Source of the DNA: Cyclobacteriaceae bacterium
GTDB taxonomy: Bacteria > Bacteroidota > Bacteroidia > Cytophagales > Cyclobacteriaceae
Direction of reading: 5' to 3'
Length of the DNA stretch: 64,000 nt
Assembly: GCA_958296015.1 (NCBI GenBank)
Contig: CATQIH010000018.1
Coordinates: 62,001-126,000 of the forward strand
Shown: positions 1 through 8,440 of the stretch, piece after piece
Position numbering within the stretch: the first letter of the stretch is position 1
Layout of the letters: each line of letters starts with the position of its first letter
The notes under the pieces: model-generated
What the model was told of the DNA's origin: nothing
Databases searched by the model: none
What the model saw: only the letters and a program-made list of their open reading frames with translations
Position numbers and translations under genes: made by a program

Positions 1-450
1 ACCCCGGAAAGCTGGAGTGCCCTGGAATGTATAGAGCACCTCAACCTGTATAGTGATTTTTACCTCCCTGCCATTGCACAGAATATCAAGAATAACCGGC
101 ATACCACGCCGTCTGCGCTTTTCAGGAGCCGCTTGCTGGGCAATTATTTTGCGCAGAGTATGTTGCCTAAAGAAAACATGAAAAAGCTCAAGACGTTTAA
201 AGACAAAGACCCACGCGGAAGTGCACTGAACCTTGCCACCCTGGAACGCTTCGTAGAGCAGCAACGCAGCATACTGGACCTGCTGCATACCGCCCGACAG
301 GTTGACCTGATGAAGGCTAAAGTACCTCTCAGCCTGACAAAGCTACTGAAACTCAAACTAGGCGATGCCTTCCGGGTAGTCATCTACCACAACCAGCGAC
401 ACCTGGTGCAGGCCAAACGTGCTATTGGAGAGCCTCTGTCTGTGATATAA
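1..450 (+). CDS. DinB-like family protein, 5' truncated by window edge
   Basis: Reading frame 1 is open from the first base to the TAA at 448-450, so the gene begins upstream of the window. The visible 149 residues open with the ESWSALECIEHLNLY stretch, which is typical of the DinB_2 / DinB-like four-helix-bundle superfamily (the W-S-x-x-E-x-I-x-H-L motif, whose His is one of the usual metal ligands). A second ligand-like His appears late in the protein, near HNQRHLVQAKRAI. DinB-like proteins are small metal-binding hydrolase or thiol-transferase proteins whose substrates are mostly unknown. The beta-lactamase gene follows 33 bp downstream on the same strand. The family assignment rests on motif memory only. 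Confidence 0.7.
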   Translation, partial: TPESWSALECIEHLNLYSDFYLPAIAQNIKNNRHTTPSALFRSRLLGNYFAQSMLPKENMKKLKTFKDKDPRGSALNLATLERFVEQQRSILDLLHTARQVDLMKAKVPLSLTKLLKLKLGDAFRVVIYHNQRHLVQAKRAIGEPLSVI

Positions 451-483
451 AGTTGTTTTAATGTAGTTGAAATATTTCTTAAA

Positions 484-1401
484 ATGATTAAAAGCTTTTT
501 AATCAATATGTCTGTACTTGTTGGTCTTTTGCTACATTGCATGTTGCCTACCACACTCATTGTTCAGCAGAATAGTTTGAGAACTGCCTTGGAGCATATC
601 GTTCAACCTGCCAATGCCACCGTTGGTGTGTCTGTGATGCACTTTGGCAACCAAGATACGCTCACCATCAATGGGGGGCAGCATTATCCTATGCAGAGCA
701 CTTTTAAGTTTCCGCTGGCCATGGCCGTACTTCATCAGGTAGACCAAGGCAAGTTATCGCTGGATCAGCAGGTGCATCTTTCTAAAGAAGATATGCTACA
801 GAATACCTGGAGTCCACTGACCCAAAAGTATCCGGAAGGCAATGTAGATCTACCATTGCGGGATATTCTGCGTTATACCGTGGCAGAGAGTGACAACAGC
901 GGGTGTGATATACTCTTCAAAATGCTAGGTGGTCCGCAGGCTGCGCAGCAATACATGCGTAGTATAGGTGTGAAGGATATGGCTATCGTGGCTACCGAGC
1001 AACAGATGCACCAGGGCTGGGAGGTGCAGTTTACCAACCGGACACAGCCAGCCGCTATGACACGCCTGCTGCAAATAGCTTTCAGAACTCGTACCTTGAC
1101 TAAAGAAAGTCAAACTTTTCTCTGGAACATCATGGAGCACTCGGTACCAGGTGCCCAACGCATCAAAGGCAAACTGCCGGAAGGAACTGTGGTAGCACAC
1201 AAAACTGGCACCGGATATCCCAACGAGAAGGGCCTACTTAGTGCCTGCAACGATGTGGGGATCATCAGCCTGCCGGATGGCCAGCAGGTAGCTCTGGCGG
1301 TGTTCGTTACACAGTCACTAGAAGATTTCAACAGCAACCAAGTCATCATTGCCGACATAGCCAGGGCGGTTTACGATCACTACGTGGCACAAGGTAAATA
1401 G
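484..1401 (+). CDS. bla: Class A beta-lactamase, subclass A2-like
   Basis: Secreted serine beta-lactamase of 305 residues that would hydrolyse beta-lactams in the periplasm. A hydrophobic N-terminus (about residues 5-27) serves as signal peptide. All class A motifs are visible: STFK at 72-75 (nucleophile Ser and Lys), SDN at 136-138, a Glu at about 172 in ATEQQM (deacylation Glu position), and KTGTG from residue 240. The TEQQM context and overall length resemble the CfxA/CblA/PER/VEB subgroup common in Bacteroidota. The gene lies 33 bp after a DinB-like gene and converges with a YdcF-type gene 12 bp away. No mobile element or integrase gene flanks it closely, so it looks resident rather than recently acquired. 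The drug spectrum cannot be read from sequence. Confidence 0.9.
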   Translation: MIKSFLINMSVLVGLLLHCMLPTTLIVQQNSLRTALEHIVQPANATVGVSVMHFGNQDTLTINGGQHYPMQSTFKFPLAMAVLHQVDQGKLSLDQQVHLSKEDMLQNTWSPLTQKYPEGNVDLPLRDILRYTVAESDNSGCDILFKMLGGPQAAQQYMRSIGVKDMAIVATEQQMHQGWEVQFTNRTQPAAMTRLLQIAFRTRTLTKESQTFLWNIMEHSVPGAQRIKGKLPEGTVVAHKTGTGYPNEKGLLSACNDVGIISLPDGQQVALAVFVTQSLEDFNSNQVIIADIARAVYDHYVAQGK

Positions 1402-1413
1402 CCATACCTGACT

Positions 1414-2169
1414 TTACACATACCCCACCACCCAATACGTCAGCATCCCTACCATCTCGCGGATCACAACTTCCCATTTGAGCAGGGCTTCTGCTTTGGG
1501 GAAGAACAACACGTCGGGCGTGAATATCACCGGCTCACTTCTCTGATCTACGCTGAAGGCATCTATTGCAATGTTTTGTTGTTGGAAACACGCCAGTGAG
1601 CGGCGCATATGGTAGCCGGAGGTAATGAGCAGAAAGCGTTCTCCGGCGTACTGATCTCTTAGCAGCATCCCACTATTGACGGCGTTTTCGTGTGTATTTC
1701 GGGAAGCAGACTCCATCAGTATATCTCTTGCGGGTATATTGGCCTGTAGCAATATCTGCTTGAGCAGTGCAGCCTCAGAGAGGCTATCCTGTAATATCCT
1801 GCCCGAGCCACCGGTGAGAAGTATCTTTCTTATCTTTTTCTTTCGGTACAAATGTATGGCCTGCAACACCCGGTCAGCAGCACCCGTCACGTGTACCCGG
1901 TCTCTGGGTTCTTGGTCGGTGGTGAGGCCGCCCAGCACAATGCCTACCGGATACTGGGGCAGGGTGGCAATCCTGACGGGCGGCACTTCCCACCAGCGCA
2001 TCAGGGCATTGCTGATGAATGGGTTGGTGAACAGCAACAGCATTGCCAGACCAGCGATGAAAAAAGGCTGGTGGTACTTCTTCCAGACCATGCACATAAT
2101 AAAGGCCAGGATCACCCACGTGGTGGGCATCAGCAGAATATACAGGGTTTTGGACAGGAAAAAGAACAT
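1414..2169 (-). CDS. YdcF/ElyC/SanA-family membrane protein (DUF218)
   Basis: 251 residues. Two hydrophobic segments at the N-terminus (about 5-25 and 32-55) would anchor it in the inner membrane. The rest is a DUF218 domain (about 70-235) with the family hallmarks: an early GIVLGG strand-turn, the LTGGSG loop, a conserved ESASRNTHENA stretch and an ITSGYHMRRS motif. Relatives include E. coli ElyC and SanA, which act in envelope and peptidoglycan-precursor homeostasis, but the biochemical activity of the family is poorly known. It is convergent with bla and sits downstream of the M23 peptidase gene, with a hairpin between them. The ATG start keeps the whole first membrane segment. Confidence 0.8.
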   Translation of the reverse strand: MFFFLSKTLYILLMPTTWVILAFIMCMVWKKYHQPFFIAGLAMLLLFTNPFISNALMRWWEVPPVRIATLPQYPVGIVLGGLTTDQEPRDRVHVTGAADRVLQAIHLYRKKKIRKILLTGGSGRILQDSLSEAALLKQILLQANIPARDILMESASRNTHENAVNSGMLLRDQYAGERFLLITSGYHMRRSLACFQQQNIAIDAFSVDQRSEPVIFTPDVLFFPKAEALLKWEVVIREMVGMLTYWVVGYV

Positions 2170-2184
2170 CGTATGATATGAAAG

Positions 2185-2214
2185 AAAGGCTGATACGTTT
2201 ATCTACCAGCCTTT
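2185..2214 (-). terminator. Stem-loop terminator downstream of the M23 gene
   Basis: An 8-bp perfect inverted repeat (2185-2192 with 2207-2214, 14-nt loop) lies 12 bp after the M23 stop on the minus strand and before the YdcF gene. The tract after the stem is U-rich but interrupted on the minus strand; a better T-run exists on the plus strand, so it could act in both directions. Confidence 0.55.
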
Positions 2215-2225
2215 TTTAGCCAGCA

Positions 2226-4148
2226 TCAGCTGATTTTTGAGGTGAACACCGTTTCGTTGCCTGCATTGTCTTTGACGATCAGCTTTAGCTCACCGGAAAG
2301 TGGTTTGGACGTATCCAGCCGGTCAGACCAGATCAGGCTCCGCTTGTAGTCGTAGTGCATCAGCACCCACTGTCCGTCTATAAAGGCATCGAAGCTGCTG
2401 ATGCCTGAAAGCAGGTCTTCTATCTTGAACTTCAACGTGCTCTGGTTCACACTCACAGGCGTAACGATGGGCGAGATGGTGTCGGAGGTGATAATAAAAT
2501 CGCCAAAGCTGCCTGTCCTGAAAGAGATGGTGTTGCCCTCCCAACTGCCCCCTTCATAGCTCAGGTCGCCCGACGAGGTAAGGGCATATACCGAGCTTTT
2601 GGTTTTGTCAGCCGGAAACTGCTTGGGCTTTAGCTTTATTTCTATGCTGCGCTTCAGTGGAATATTTGGCTCCTGAATACTGAATATCTCCCGGCCTGCG
2701 TCCCTTTGGTAATTGGTCTGTAGAAATAGCGTATCAAACAGGGCATTCTTCGGGAAGAAAACATCCATCTCCGGCTGATAATAGCTGACGGCATTGGCAG
2801 AAGGCACTTTCATTTTGATGCCTAAGTTCTCCATGCCCTGGTTCACTGCAATAGAATCAGGAATGCCTTTGTTCAAATCCCAGAGATACACCGCCACATC
2901 ATTAACGACATAGGCAGGTTCCTGCGCAAAGTCCATGCGGTGGGCGTAGAATCTGGCCTTTTTGCCTTCGTACAGATTTTCCGGCCCCTGTCCGGTAGGC
3001 GCAAAGAGTTGCAGCACGTTATCTCTTATATGATAATCTTTAGTGCTATACGGCTTACTGAAATAGCGTACCTTAAAGGTCTTATCAAAGTTGTCGTTTC
3101 CTTTCAGCGGCAGCGTCAGCTCACTCTGGTTGCCATAGCTGTCGGTGAGTTTCACGAGTGCAATGTGCGGGTCATTGTCGTTGATGGTGATTTTACCCTG
3201 GCTTTTGTCGGTTTTGTATACCGACAGCGTATTGCCATCGGCTACATACAGCCGGTAAAAGGTGCGATCTTGGCGGTAGCGTTCTTCGTAATCTGTATGG
3301 ATGTGGATGTTTTTAGCTTCATGAAACGGTACCTTATCCATTGCGTAGGCAAACACCGGCTTGTCATCCAGCAGCATTTCTGTTTTGGCTACGCCATAAA
3401 TATTGCGCACGCCATCGGCCTTATCATAGGCGGCAATCTCCACACCTATCTGCCCGTGTACTTCCACCGGATCGGCCAGCTCGTAGTTTCTGCCATTGGT
3501 GCGTACGGCAAACTCAAACCGCCCAAACTGACCGTTGATACGGGCATCTTTGTTCAGCGTGACCAGGGCCACTTTGCGTACATAAGGCGGCAGACGGTCT
3601 ACAATCTCGCTGAAAGAATACTGTAGCGGATCAACGGGCACCTGATCATTGTCTCTAATCTCAAAATGCAGGTGCGGCCCACCCGAAGAACCTGAGTTAC
3701 CAGCCTTACCGATGATCTCGCCACGCTTCACAGCCAGTTCGCCTTTTTCGGGGTAGAGGTCTATCGCAAAGTTCTTATGCTTGTACTGCGCCTCTTTGGT
3801 ATACTTGCCGATCACATCATTGAACTGATCGAGGTGGGCATACACGGTGGTAGAACCGTTGGGATGCTGCACATACAGACAGTTGCCATAGCTGCCCCAC
3901 GAGATTTTAACACGACTCACATACCCGTCGGCAGCAGCATGTACGGGCGCACCTACCACACCGCCAATCTTGATATCAAGGCCAGCATGAAGGTGAGAAC
4001 TCCTTAGCTCACAGAAGTTGCCAGACAAGTAATTGCGCTGGCCTGGCTTGATGGGAAACATATAATAGTTGGTTTCCAGCTTCACAGAGGTGTGTGCTAC
4101 TACGGCAATTAATACGATGATGAGGGTGAGTATTCTATTTGACTTCAC
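2226..4148 (-). CDS. M23 (LytM) family metallopeptidase, secreted
   Basis: 640 residues with a signal peptide (about 1-20). The LytM zinc-peptidase domain is N-terminal, about residues 48-175. Ligands look intact: H54 and D58 in HAGLDIK, and the HxH pair at 159/161 in GGPHLHFEI. Such enzymes cleave peptide cross-links in peptidoglycan. The remaining 450 residues are beta-rich and hold no catalytic motif I recognise; they probably fold as Ig-like modules for substrate or partner binding. N-terminal placement of LytM with a long C-terminal extension is a common Bacteroidota layout. Its start overlaps the stop of the upstream FAH-family gene by 14 bp, so the two are probably co-transcribed. A hairpin follows the stop. 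Confidence 0.88.
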   Translation of the reverse strand: MKSNRILTLIIVLIAVVAHTSVKLETNYYMFPIKPGQRNYLSGNFCELRSSHLHAGLDIKIGGVVGAPVHAAADGYVSRVKISWGSYGNCLYVQHPNGSTTVYAHLDQFNDVIGKYTKEAQYKHKNFAIDLYPEKGELAVKRGEIIGKAGNSGSSGGPHLHFEIRDNDQVPVDPLQYSFSEIVDRLPPYVRKVALVTLNKDARINGQFGRFEFAVRTNGRNYELADPVEVHGQIGVEIAAYDKADGVRNIYGVAKTEMLLDDKPVFAYAMDKVPFHEAKNIHIHTDYEERYRQDRTFYRLYVADGNTLSVYKTDKSQGKITINDNDPHIALVKLTDSYGNQSELTLPLKGNDNFDKTFKVRYFSKPYSTKDYHIRDNVLQLFAPTGQGPENLYEGKKARFYAHRMDFAQEPAYVVNDVAVYLWDLNKGIPDSIAVNQGMENLGIKMKVPSANAVSYYQPEMDVFFPKNALFDTLFLQTNYQRDAGREIFSIQEPNIPLKRSIEIKLKPKQFPADKTKSSVYALTSSGDLSYEGGSWEGNTISFRTGSFGDFIITSDTISPIVTPVSVNQSTLKFKIEDLLSGISSFDAFIDGQWVLMHYDYKRSLIWSDRLDTSKPLSGELKLIVKDNAGNETVFTSKIS

Positions 4149-4746
4149 AGGTTAACATTTTACGATCTTCAATATATGCGGTCAGCGTTTCGCCCTTTTG
4201 AATTGCTCCAACACCTTTGGGCGTTCCGGTGAAAATAATATCTCCTTTTTTCAGCGTGAAATAGGTAGACAAGTAGGAAATGATGAAGTCAAACTTAAAA
4301 AGCATCAGACTGGTGTTTCCGTTTTGCCGCTGTGTACCATCTACTTCCAAAGAGAAATTGAGGTTGTTCAAATCGGTAAACTGGCTTTTGGGTACAAACT
4401 CCGAAACGGGAGCCGAACCGTTGAACCCTTTGGCCAACAGCCAGGGCAAGCCTTTCTCTTTGGCCTTCTGTTGCAAATCCCGAGCCGTAAAGTCAATGCC
4501 AATGCCTACCTCCTGGTAATATTTATGGGCAAATTTTTCCTGAATGTATTTTCCTTCCTGGCTGATCTTCAAAAGTATTTCCACCTCAAAATGAATATCT
4601 TTAGAAAATTCAGGATAATAAAAAGCTTCATCATTTTTCAGCAACGCAGTATCCGGCTTCATAAATATAACGGGTTCTCCCAGGCTTTCATTGTTAAGTT
4701 CCCTGATGTGCTCTGCATAGTTTCTTCCAATGGCAAAAATTCTCAT
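4135..4746 (-). CDS. Fumarylacetoacetate hydrolase (FAH) family protein
   Basis: 203 residues, a compact FAH-domain enzyme of the acylpyruvase/oxaloacetate-decarboxylase type. It starts with the family's MRIFAIGRNYAEH and contains the metal-binding acidic set: E54 and E56 in HFEVEI, and D85 in GIGIDFTARD. The C-terminal GDIIFTGTPKGVG motif is also present. Members hydrolyse or decarboxylate small 2-keto acids such as fumarylpyruvate or oxaloacetate; the substrate cannot be told here. It lies upstream of, and overlaps by 14 bp, the M23 peptidase gene, a pairing without obvious metabolic logic. A divergent GH15 gene starts 254 bp away across a repeat-containing gap. Confidence 0.87.
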   Translation of the reverse strand: MRIFAIGRNYAEHIRELNNESLGEPVIFMKPDTALLKNDEAFYYPEFSKDIHFEVEILLKISQEGKYIQEKFAHKYYQEVGIGIDFTARDLQQKAKEKGLPWLLAKGFNGSAPVSEFVPKSQFTDLNNLNFSLEVDGTQRQNGNTSLMLFKFDFIISYLSTYFTLKKGDIIFTGTPKGVGAIQKGETLTAYIEDRKMLTCEVK

Positions 4747-4830
4747 AAATCGTATAATATGTGTGGTTATTGCTTGAGTTAATGAGTAAATAAAAGCATC
4801 CGTTCGGATTTTTCAAAGAAATAAGTGATG

Positions 4831-4957
4831 GAAGACCGGAATTGGGAGACTGAAGGCCGGAATCGGGAGACTGGAAACAGAGGGTGAAAAATTATAATCC
4901 AATGCTTCGGTCTCCCTTTATCCGGTCTACGGTTTCCCTATTTTCCGGTTTCCTTTT
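4831..4957. repeat. Dispersed GGAGACYGAAGRCCGG-type inverted repeat, copy R1
   Basis: The left half carries repeated GGGAGACTGAAG / GAAGACCGGAA blocks (4831-4880). The right half (about 4907-4950) carries their reverse complements, such as CGGTCTCCC and CCGGTTTCC. The whole could fold into a long imperfect hairpin. It sits between the divergent FAH and GH15 genes. Related copies are at 29781-29910 and 58777-58831, with a scrap near 32694. Confidence 0.6.
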
Positions 4958-4989
4958 TTTGATTAGCTTAGCATTTTAGGAGAAATTTG
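4958..4989 (+). promoter_or_regulatory. Putative Bacteroidota-type promoter for the GH15 gene
   Basis: TTTG at 4958-4961 is separated by 20 nt from GAAATTTG at 4982-4989, one mismatch from the Bacteroidota -7 consensus TAnnTTTG. It ends 11 nt before the ATG at 5001, which would give a very short leader. This is pattern matching only. Confidence 0.4.
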
Positions 4990-5000
4990 ACCCTACATCC

Positions 5001-6785
5001 ATGAGTAAGCATCAATATGAGTTTGGCGTGATAGGCAATTGCGCGTTTTTAGGATTAGTTCACAAAAATACCAACATCAACTGGCTCTGCTGGCCGCGCT
5101 TTGATAGCAGCTTTATCTTCGGCAGCCTGCTTGATGACGAGAAAGGTGGCGAGTTTAGTATCAAGCCGCAGTCTGACAATTACATATCGCACCAATACTA
5201 TGTAGAAAATACCAACGTGCTCTGTACCGAGATTGAAAACGAAGATGGCCGCTACCGCGTCACCGACTTTGCGCCCCGTTTCTTTCAGTACGACCGGAAT
5301 TTCAAACCCCTGATGCTGATCAGAAAGATAGAACCGCTCTCCGGCACGCCCCGCGTGAAAGTGACCTGCAAGCCGGTGGGCGATTATGGCGAGTTTGTGC
5401 CCTCCATGAACCAGGCCAGCAACCACCTGAAGTTTCTGGGCCTGGAAAGTGAGGTAAGGCTGACCACCGATATTTCGCTGACGTATATTCTGGAAGATAA
5501 ATACTTTGTGCTCAACGATACGCGCTACATCGTACTAACCTATGGTGCTCCCCTGGAAGCAGCCGTTGAGGATACGTCGGAGAACTTTCTCCAGAAAACC
5601 ATCCGCTACTGGCGCAATTGGGTGAAGAGCACAAGTATTCCCGACTTCTACCAGACGCAGGTGATCCGCTCTGCGCTGGTGCTTAAAATTCACCAGTATG
5701 AAGACACGGGCGGCATCATTGCCTCTACCACCACCAGCCTGCCTGAAGCACCCGGCAGCGGTAGGAACTGGGACTATCGCTACTGCTGGCTGCGCGATAC
5801 GTATTATACGCTCACGGCATTTAACCACATCGGGCACTTTGAGGAACTGGAAAAGTATTTTCACTATATCGCCAATATCTCAGCCAGCCAGGGCGATCGT
5901 TATCAGCCATTGTATTCTATCAGCGGAAGCGAAAACCTGGTGGAAAAGATCATGAACCTGAAAGGCTACCTGGGCAACCAGCCCGTGCGCGTGGGCAACC
6001 AGGCATATGAGCACATTCAGAATGATGTCTACGGACAAATTCTGCTCTCGCTGCTCCCTCTGTATGTAGATCAGCGATTTAACAAAGTGGAAAGGACAGG
6101 CTCTCAGCAACTCATATACCATGTGCTGGACAAGATAGAAGCCTACATCGACGAGCCAGATGCCGGGCTTTGGGAGTTCAGAGACCTCAGCCAGCACCAT
6201 TGCTATACGTACCTGTTTCACTGGGCGGGCAGTGCGGCTGCTTTGAAGATCGCTCATTTCCTGCACGACGATGCGCTGGCCGACAAAGCCATGAGGATCA
6301 AAGACAGGGCCGCTGCACAGATCGAGGCGTGCTACGATCCAGAGAGGGGGGTCTACACGCAGGCCGTAGGCATCGGCAACCTGGATGCCAGCACCCTGCA
6401 ACTGATCATGATGAGCTACCTGGAAGATAGGCCCGATCGTGTGCAAAGTCACCTGAAAGCGTTGGAAAATGACCTCCATTCGCAAGATGGTCTGTTTTAC
6501 CGCTACAAACACAAAGATGATTTCGGCACCCCGGAAACCACTTTCCTGATCTGCGCTTTCTGGTATGTAGAGGCCCTGGCCTGCGCCAACCGGGTAGAGG
6601 AAGCCGTAAAAGCCTTTGAAAACATCATGCAATACAGCAACCACCTGGGGCTGTTCAGCGAAGATGTAGATGCCGCCACCGGCAGCCAGTGGGGCAACTT
6701 CCCCCAAGCTTACAGCCATGTGGGGCTGGTCAATGCTGCCTTCCGCATCGCCACCAAACTAGACAAACCCAGTTTCCTGTCGTAA
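5001..6785 (+). CDS. Glycoside hydrolase family 15 protein (glucoamylase/trehalase-like)
   Basis: 594 residues, no signal peptide, so a cytoplasmic alpha-glucosidase-type enzyme acting on alpha-glucans or trehalose. The N-terminal beta-sandwich (about 1-210) opens with the family's FGVIGNCAFLGLV and INWLCWPRFDS. The (alpha/alpha)6 catalytic domain follows, with NWDYRYCWLRDTYY near residue 258, the GLWEFRD general-acid region near 395, and the catalytic-base motif LFSEDVDAATG near 552. Length matches the bacterial GH15 family. The reading frame is intact. A 195-bp degenerate copy of the segment coding for the base motif lies 2.5 kb downstream at 9193-9387. Confidence 0.9.
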   Translation: MSKHQYEFGVIGNCAFLGLVHKNTNINWLCWPRFDSSFIFGSLLDDEKGGEFSIKPQSDNYISHQYYVENTNVLCTEIENEDGRYRVTDFAPRFFQYDRNFKPLMLIRKIEPLSGTPRVKVTCKPVGDYGEFVPSMNQASNHLKFLGLESEVRLTTDISLTYILEDKYFVLNDTRYIVLTYGAPLEAAVEDTSENFLQKTIRYWRNWVKSTSIPDFYQTQVIRSALVLKIHQYEDTGGIIASTTTSLPEAPGSGRNWDYRYCWLRDTYYTLTAFNHIGHFEELEKYFHYIANISASQGDRYQPLYSISGSENLVEKIMNLKGYLGNQPVRVGNQAYEHIQNDVYGQILLSLLPLYVDQRFNKVERTGSQQLIYHVLDKIEAYIDEPDAGLWEFRDLSQHHCYTYLFHWAGSAAALKIAHFLHDDALADKAMRIKDRAAAQIEACYDPERGVYTQAVGIGNLDASTLQLIMMSYLEDRPDRVQSHLKALENDLHSQDGLFYRYKHKDDFGTPETTFLICAFWYVEALACANRVEEAVKAFENIMQYSNHLGLFSEDVDAATGSQWGNFPQAYSHVGLVNAAFRIATKLDKPSFLS

Positions 6786-6899
6786 AACAAATCTTACACT
6801 TATCTTCCCTTGAGTTATTGAAAATTGAGTGTTCAATATTCAATTAAAATGGCTAAGTGACAAAGTAGCGTTAATCAGCATGTCCTTTAATAAATCCAT

Positions 6900-7362
6900 A
6901 TGAGCATTTCTTCTAAACTTGACCGACTGCATTTTCAGGCGAAGGGGAACAGATGGCTTCGGTATTTTGCTGTATTTAATCGTACTGCTTTCTTCACCTT
7001 TGATGGTATTGGCTGATTTATATCTTTCATGCTGGAATTATGACAAGCTAAAATTCATGTTCCCATTGGCAAACCCTACCGTTCAGCATACCCTACCAAA
7101 GCCAACACAAAGCAATAAATTTCCGACAAAGTTTTTTGCTGGCGTGGCAGCAACCGTGTTGATGGTGGTACTTATCGTTACAAATATGTATGACGTAATG
7201 CCCAAAAACACCTTATCAGCATGTAAGAAACAATTTAAAGAGACCAACAGAACCGAAGCTGGTGACAGTTTCTGTAAGTGCATTCATACATACGGAAACC
7301 CGCTTGACACATGCCTGGACGAATACGAAAAAGCCCCGGATGACATAGACGACAAACGTTGA
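6900..7362 (+). pseudogene. Remnant of a DoxX-like membrane protein gene (internal deletion and frameshift)
   Basis: An ATG at 6900 opens a 38-codon frame starting MSISSKLDRLHFQ, followed by GNRWLRYFAVFNR. I recognise this as the usual N-terminus of a Bacteroidota DoxX-like membrane protein. It then shifts frame. In the next frame (open to 7362) the sequence resumes as SSPLMVLADLY and CWNYDKLKFMFPL, which match the C-terminal part of the same family. It continues with a membrane segment and a Cys-containing tail (CKKQ, FCKCIH, CLDEY). About 100 central residues are missing. The alternative is a real 147-residue membrane protein starting at 6919, but that would leave the 6900 frame unexplained. 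The family match is from memory and needs alignment. Confidence 0.5.
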
Positions 7363-7428
7363 GATTTAAAGATACGGCTTGGGCTAATCCGGCCAGTCAT
7401 GTCTTGCAGACTAGCTGTGTATGAGCAA

Positions 7429-7764
7429 CTATGCAACCCGTGTGTTGCTGATATCGCGGATAGAACGCGAGATTTCATCTTTGAGGAAACCTTTCAGGCT
7501 TAAGTCTTCATCTACATCAGGCCAGTGTATGCCTGCCCCTTGACCAATGAGTCTATAGTTGTTTAACTGTTCTGGTGTTGCCTGTTTAAGCCTTGGAGAA
7601 GAAGAAATCAACCTGCTCAGTACCTTCTTGTTGGACAGCACAATTAACATCAAATCCAGATCAGGATGAAAATGCAAAGCTCTGATTTTAAGACCATCTT
7701 CATAAATAAGTTTTTCTAAATCGTCATAATGAGCAAGCTTGTTATCATATTTGAAAGAATTCAT
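7429..7764 (-). CDS. DUF2442 domain-containing protein
   Basis: 111 residues. The C-terminal half carries the DUF2442 signature: LNNYRLIGQGAGIHWPDVDEDLSLKGFL. The N-terminal part (FHPDLDLMLIVLSNKKV) fits the beta strands that precede it. DUF2442 proteins are small, often encoded next to DUF4160, and have been suggested to form toxin-antitoxin-like pairs; no activity is established. Its start is 12 bp after the stop of the DUF4160 gene, the standard order for this pair, so they are likely one transcript. Confidence 0.8.
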   Translation of the reverse strand: MNSFKYDNKLAHYDDLEKLIYEDGLKIRALHFHPDLDLMLIVLSNKKVLSRLISSSPRLKQATPEQLNNYRLIGQGAGIHWPDVDEDLSLKGFLKDEISRSIRDISNTRVA

Positions 7765-7776
7765 ACCATTTTGCTT

Positions 7777-7986
7777 TTAGTAGTTCCACATTTTTTCTAC
7801 AATACGCATAACCTCTTTGCGTTCTTGTGCTTTGAAATTGTTCAGATACTTTATTTTTACTTCCGGTTCCAGCCATACCTTTCCATCCTTTTCTCCTTTT
7901 TCCACATGCACGTGTGCAGGTTCTCCCTGGTCTCCGGCATAAAAGAAAAACCGGTATCCCCTTTCTTGATATATAGTAGGCATCAT
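7777..7986 (-). CDS. DUF4160 domain-containing protein
   Basis: About 70 residues from the ATG at 7986 (a second Met follows at 7983; the frame stays open up to 8013). The sequence MPTIYQERGYRFFFYAGDQ and then EPAHVHVEKG is the DUF4160 signature, ending in MRIVEKMWNY. It precedes a DUF2442 gene by 12 bp on the same strand. The pair recurs widely in bacteria and behaves like a small mobile two-gene module; whether it is a toxin-antitoxin system is inference. Confidence 0.8.
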   Translation of the reverse strand: MMPTIYQERGYRFFFYAGDQGEPAHVHVEKGEKDGKVWLEPEVKIKYLNNFKAQERKEVMRIVEKMWNY

Positions 7987-8013
7987 TGCAAATATAATGA
8001 TTTCATAATACAC

Positions 8014-8440
8014 ACCGCTGTTCTCTACCCATCAGTTCTCTATTCCTGGATACAAAAAAGAGAGGATAGCGGATCTTTTCGGAAGTGAAGCTATCTTTTT
8101 AGCTGCTTTTGCCTTTTATCAGAAGATAGCGAATCTTTTTTGTCTATAGGCACTTTTTAGACAGACTATAGGCAAGCTTTTGCTGGCTACATACCTATCT
8201 GAAGATTGCAGGATTTTTTTTGCGACAACAAAAGCCAACCATAAAAAGCTGTATTTTATGTTTATGTAGAAACAATGTAGCCTGGTGTGTATAAAGGATT
8301 AAAGAGGATGTGTTAATATTGGGAGCACATTAGTATATAATGGACATGCTCGCAGCACGACTGGAGGGGTGTCTATATGGATGTTGGGTACCACCTAAAA
8401 ATTAGAAGAAATCCGTTCATTATAGAGAATACAAAAAGAT
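8014..8440. other. 427-bp intergenic stretch with repeats, no gene
   Basis: No coding frame is convincing. The left half holds degenerate direct repeats: AGAGGATAGCGGATCTTTT at 8061 and AGAAGATAGCGAATCTTTT at 8121 (60-bp spacing), with a weaker third at about 8202. CTATAGGCA occurs twice (about 8144 and 8166). The right half (8263-8400) is copy A1 of a dispersed element described separately. Confidence 0.6.
8263..8400 (+). repeat. Dispersed intergenic element A, copy A1
   Basis: The first 60 bp (from TATGTAGAAACAATGTAGCC) match copy A2 at 10795 at roughly 50 of 60 positions. The middle differs, and the right end matches again (GTCTATATGGATGTTGGGT here against GTCTATATAATTGTTGGGT in A2). Conserved ends around a variable middle, ending 40 bp before a gene start, resemble a cassette recombination-site layout, though canonical attC boxes are incomplete. 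Confidence 0.55.

Noticed and set aside
5880-6719. 279-codon minus-strand frame opposite GH15
   Set aside because: The plus strand carries clear GH15 motifs throughout; the minus frame is a shadow.
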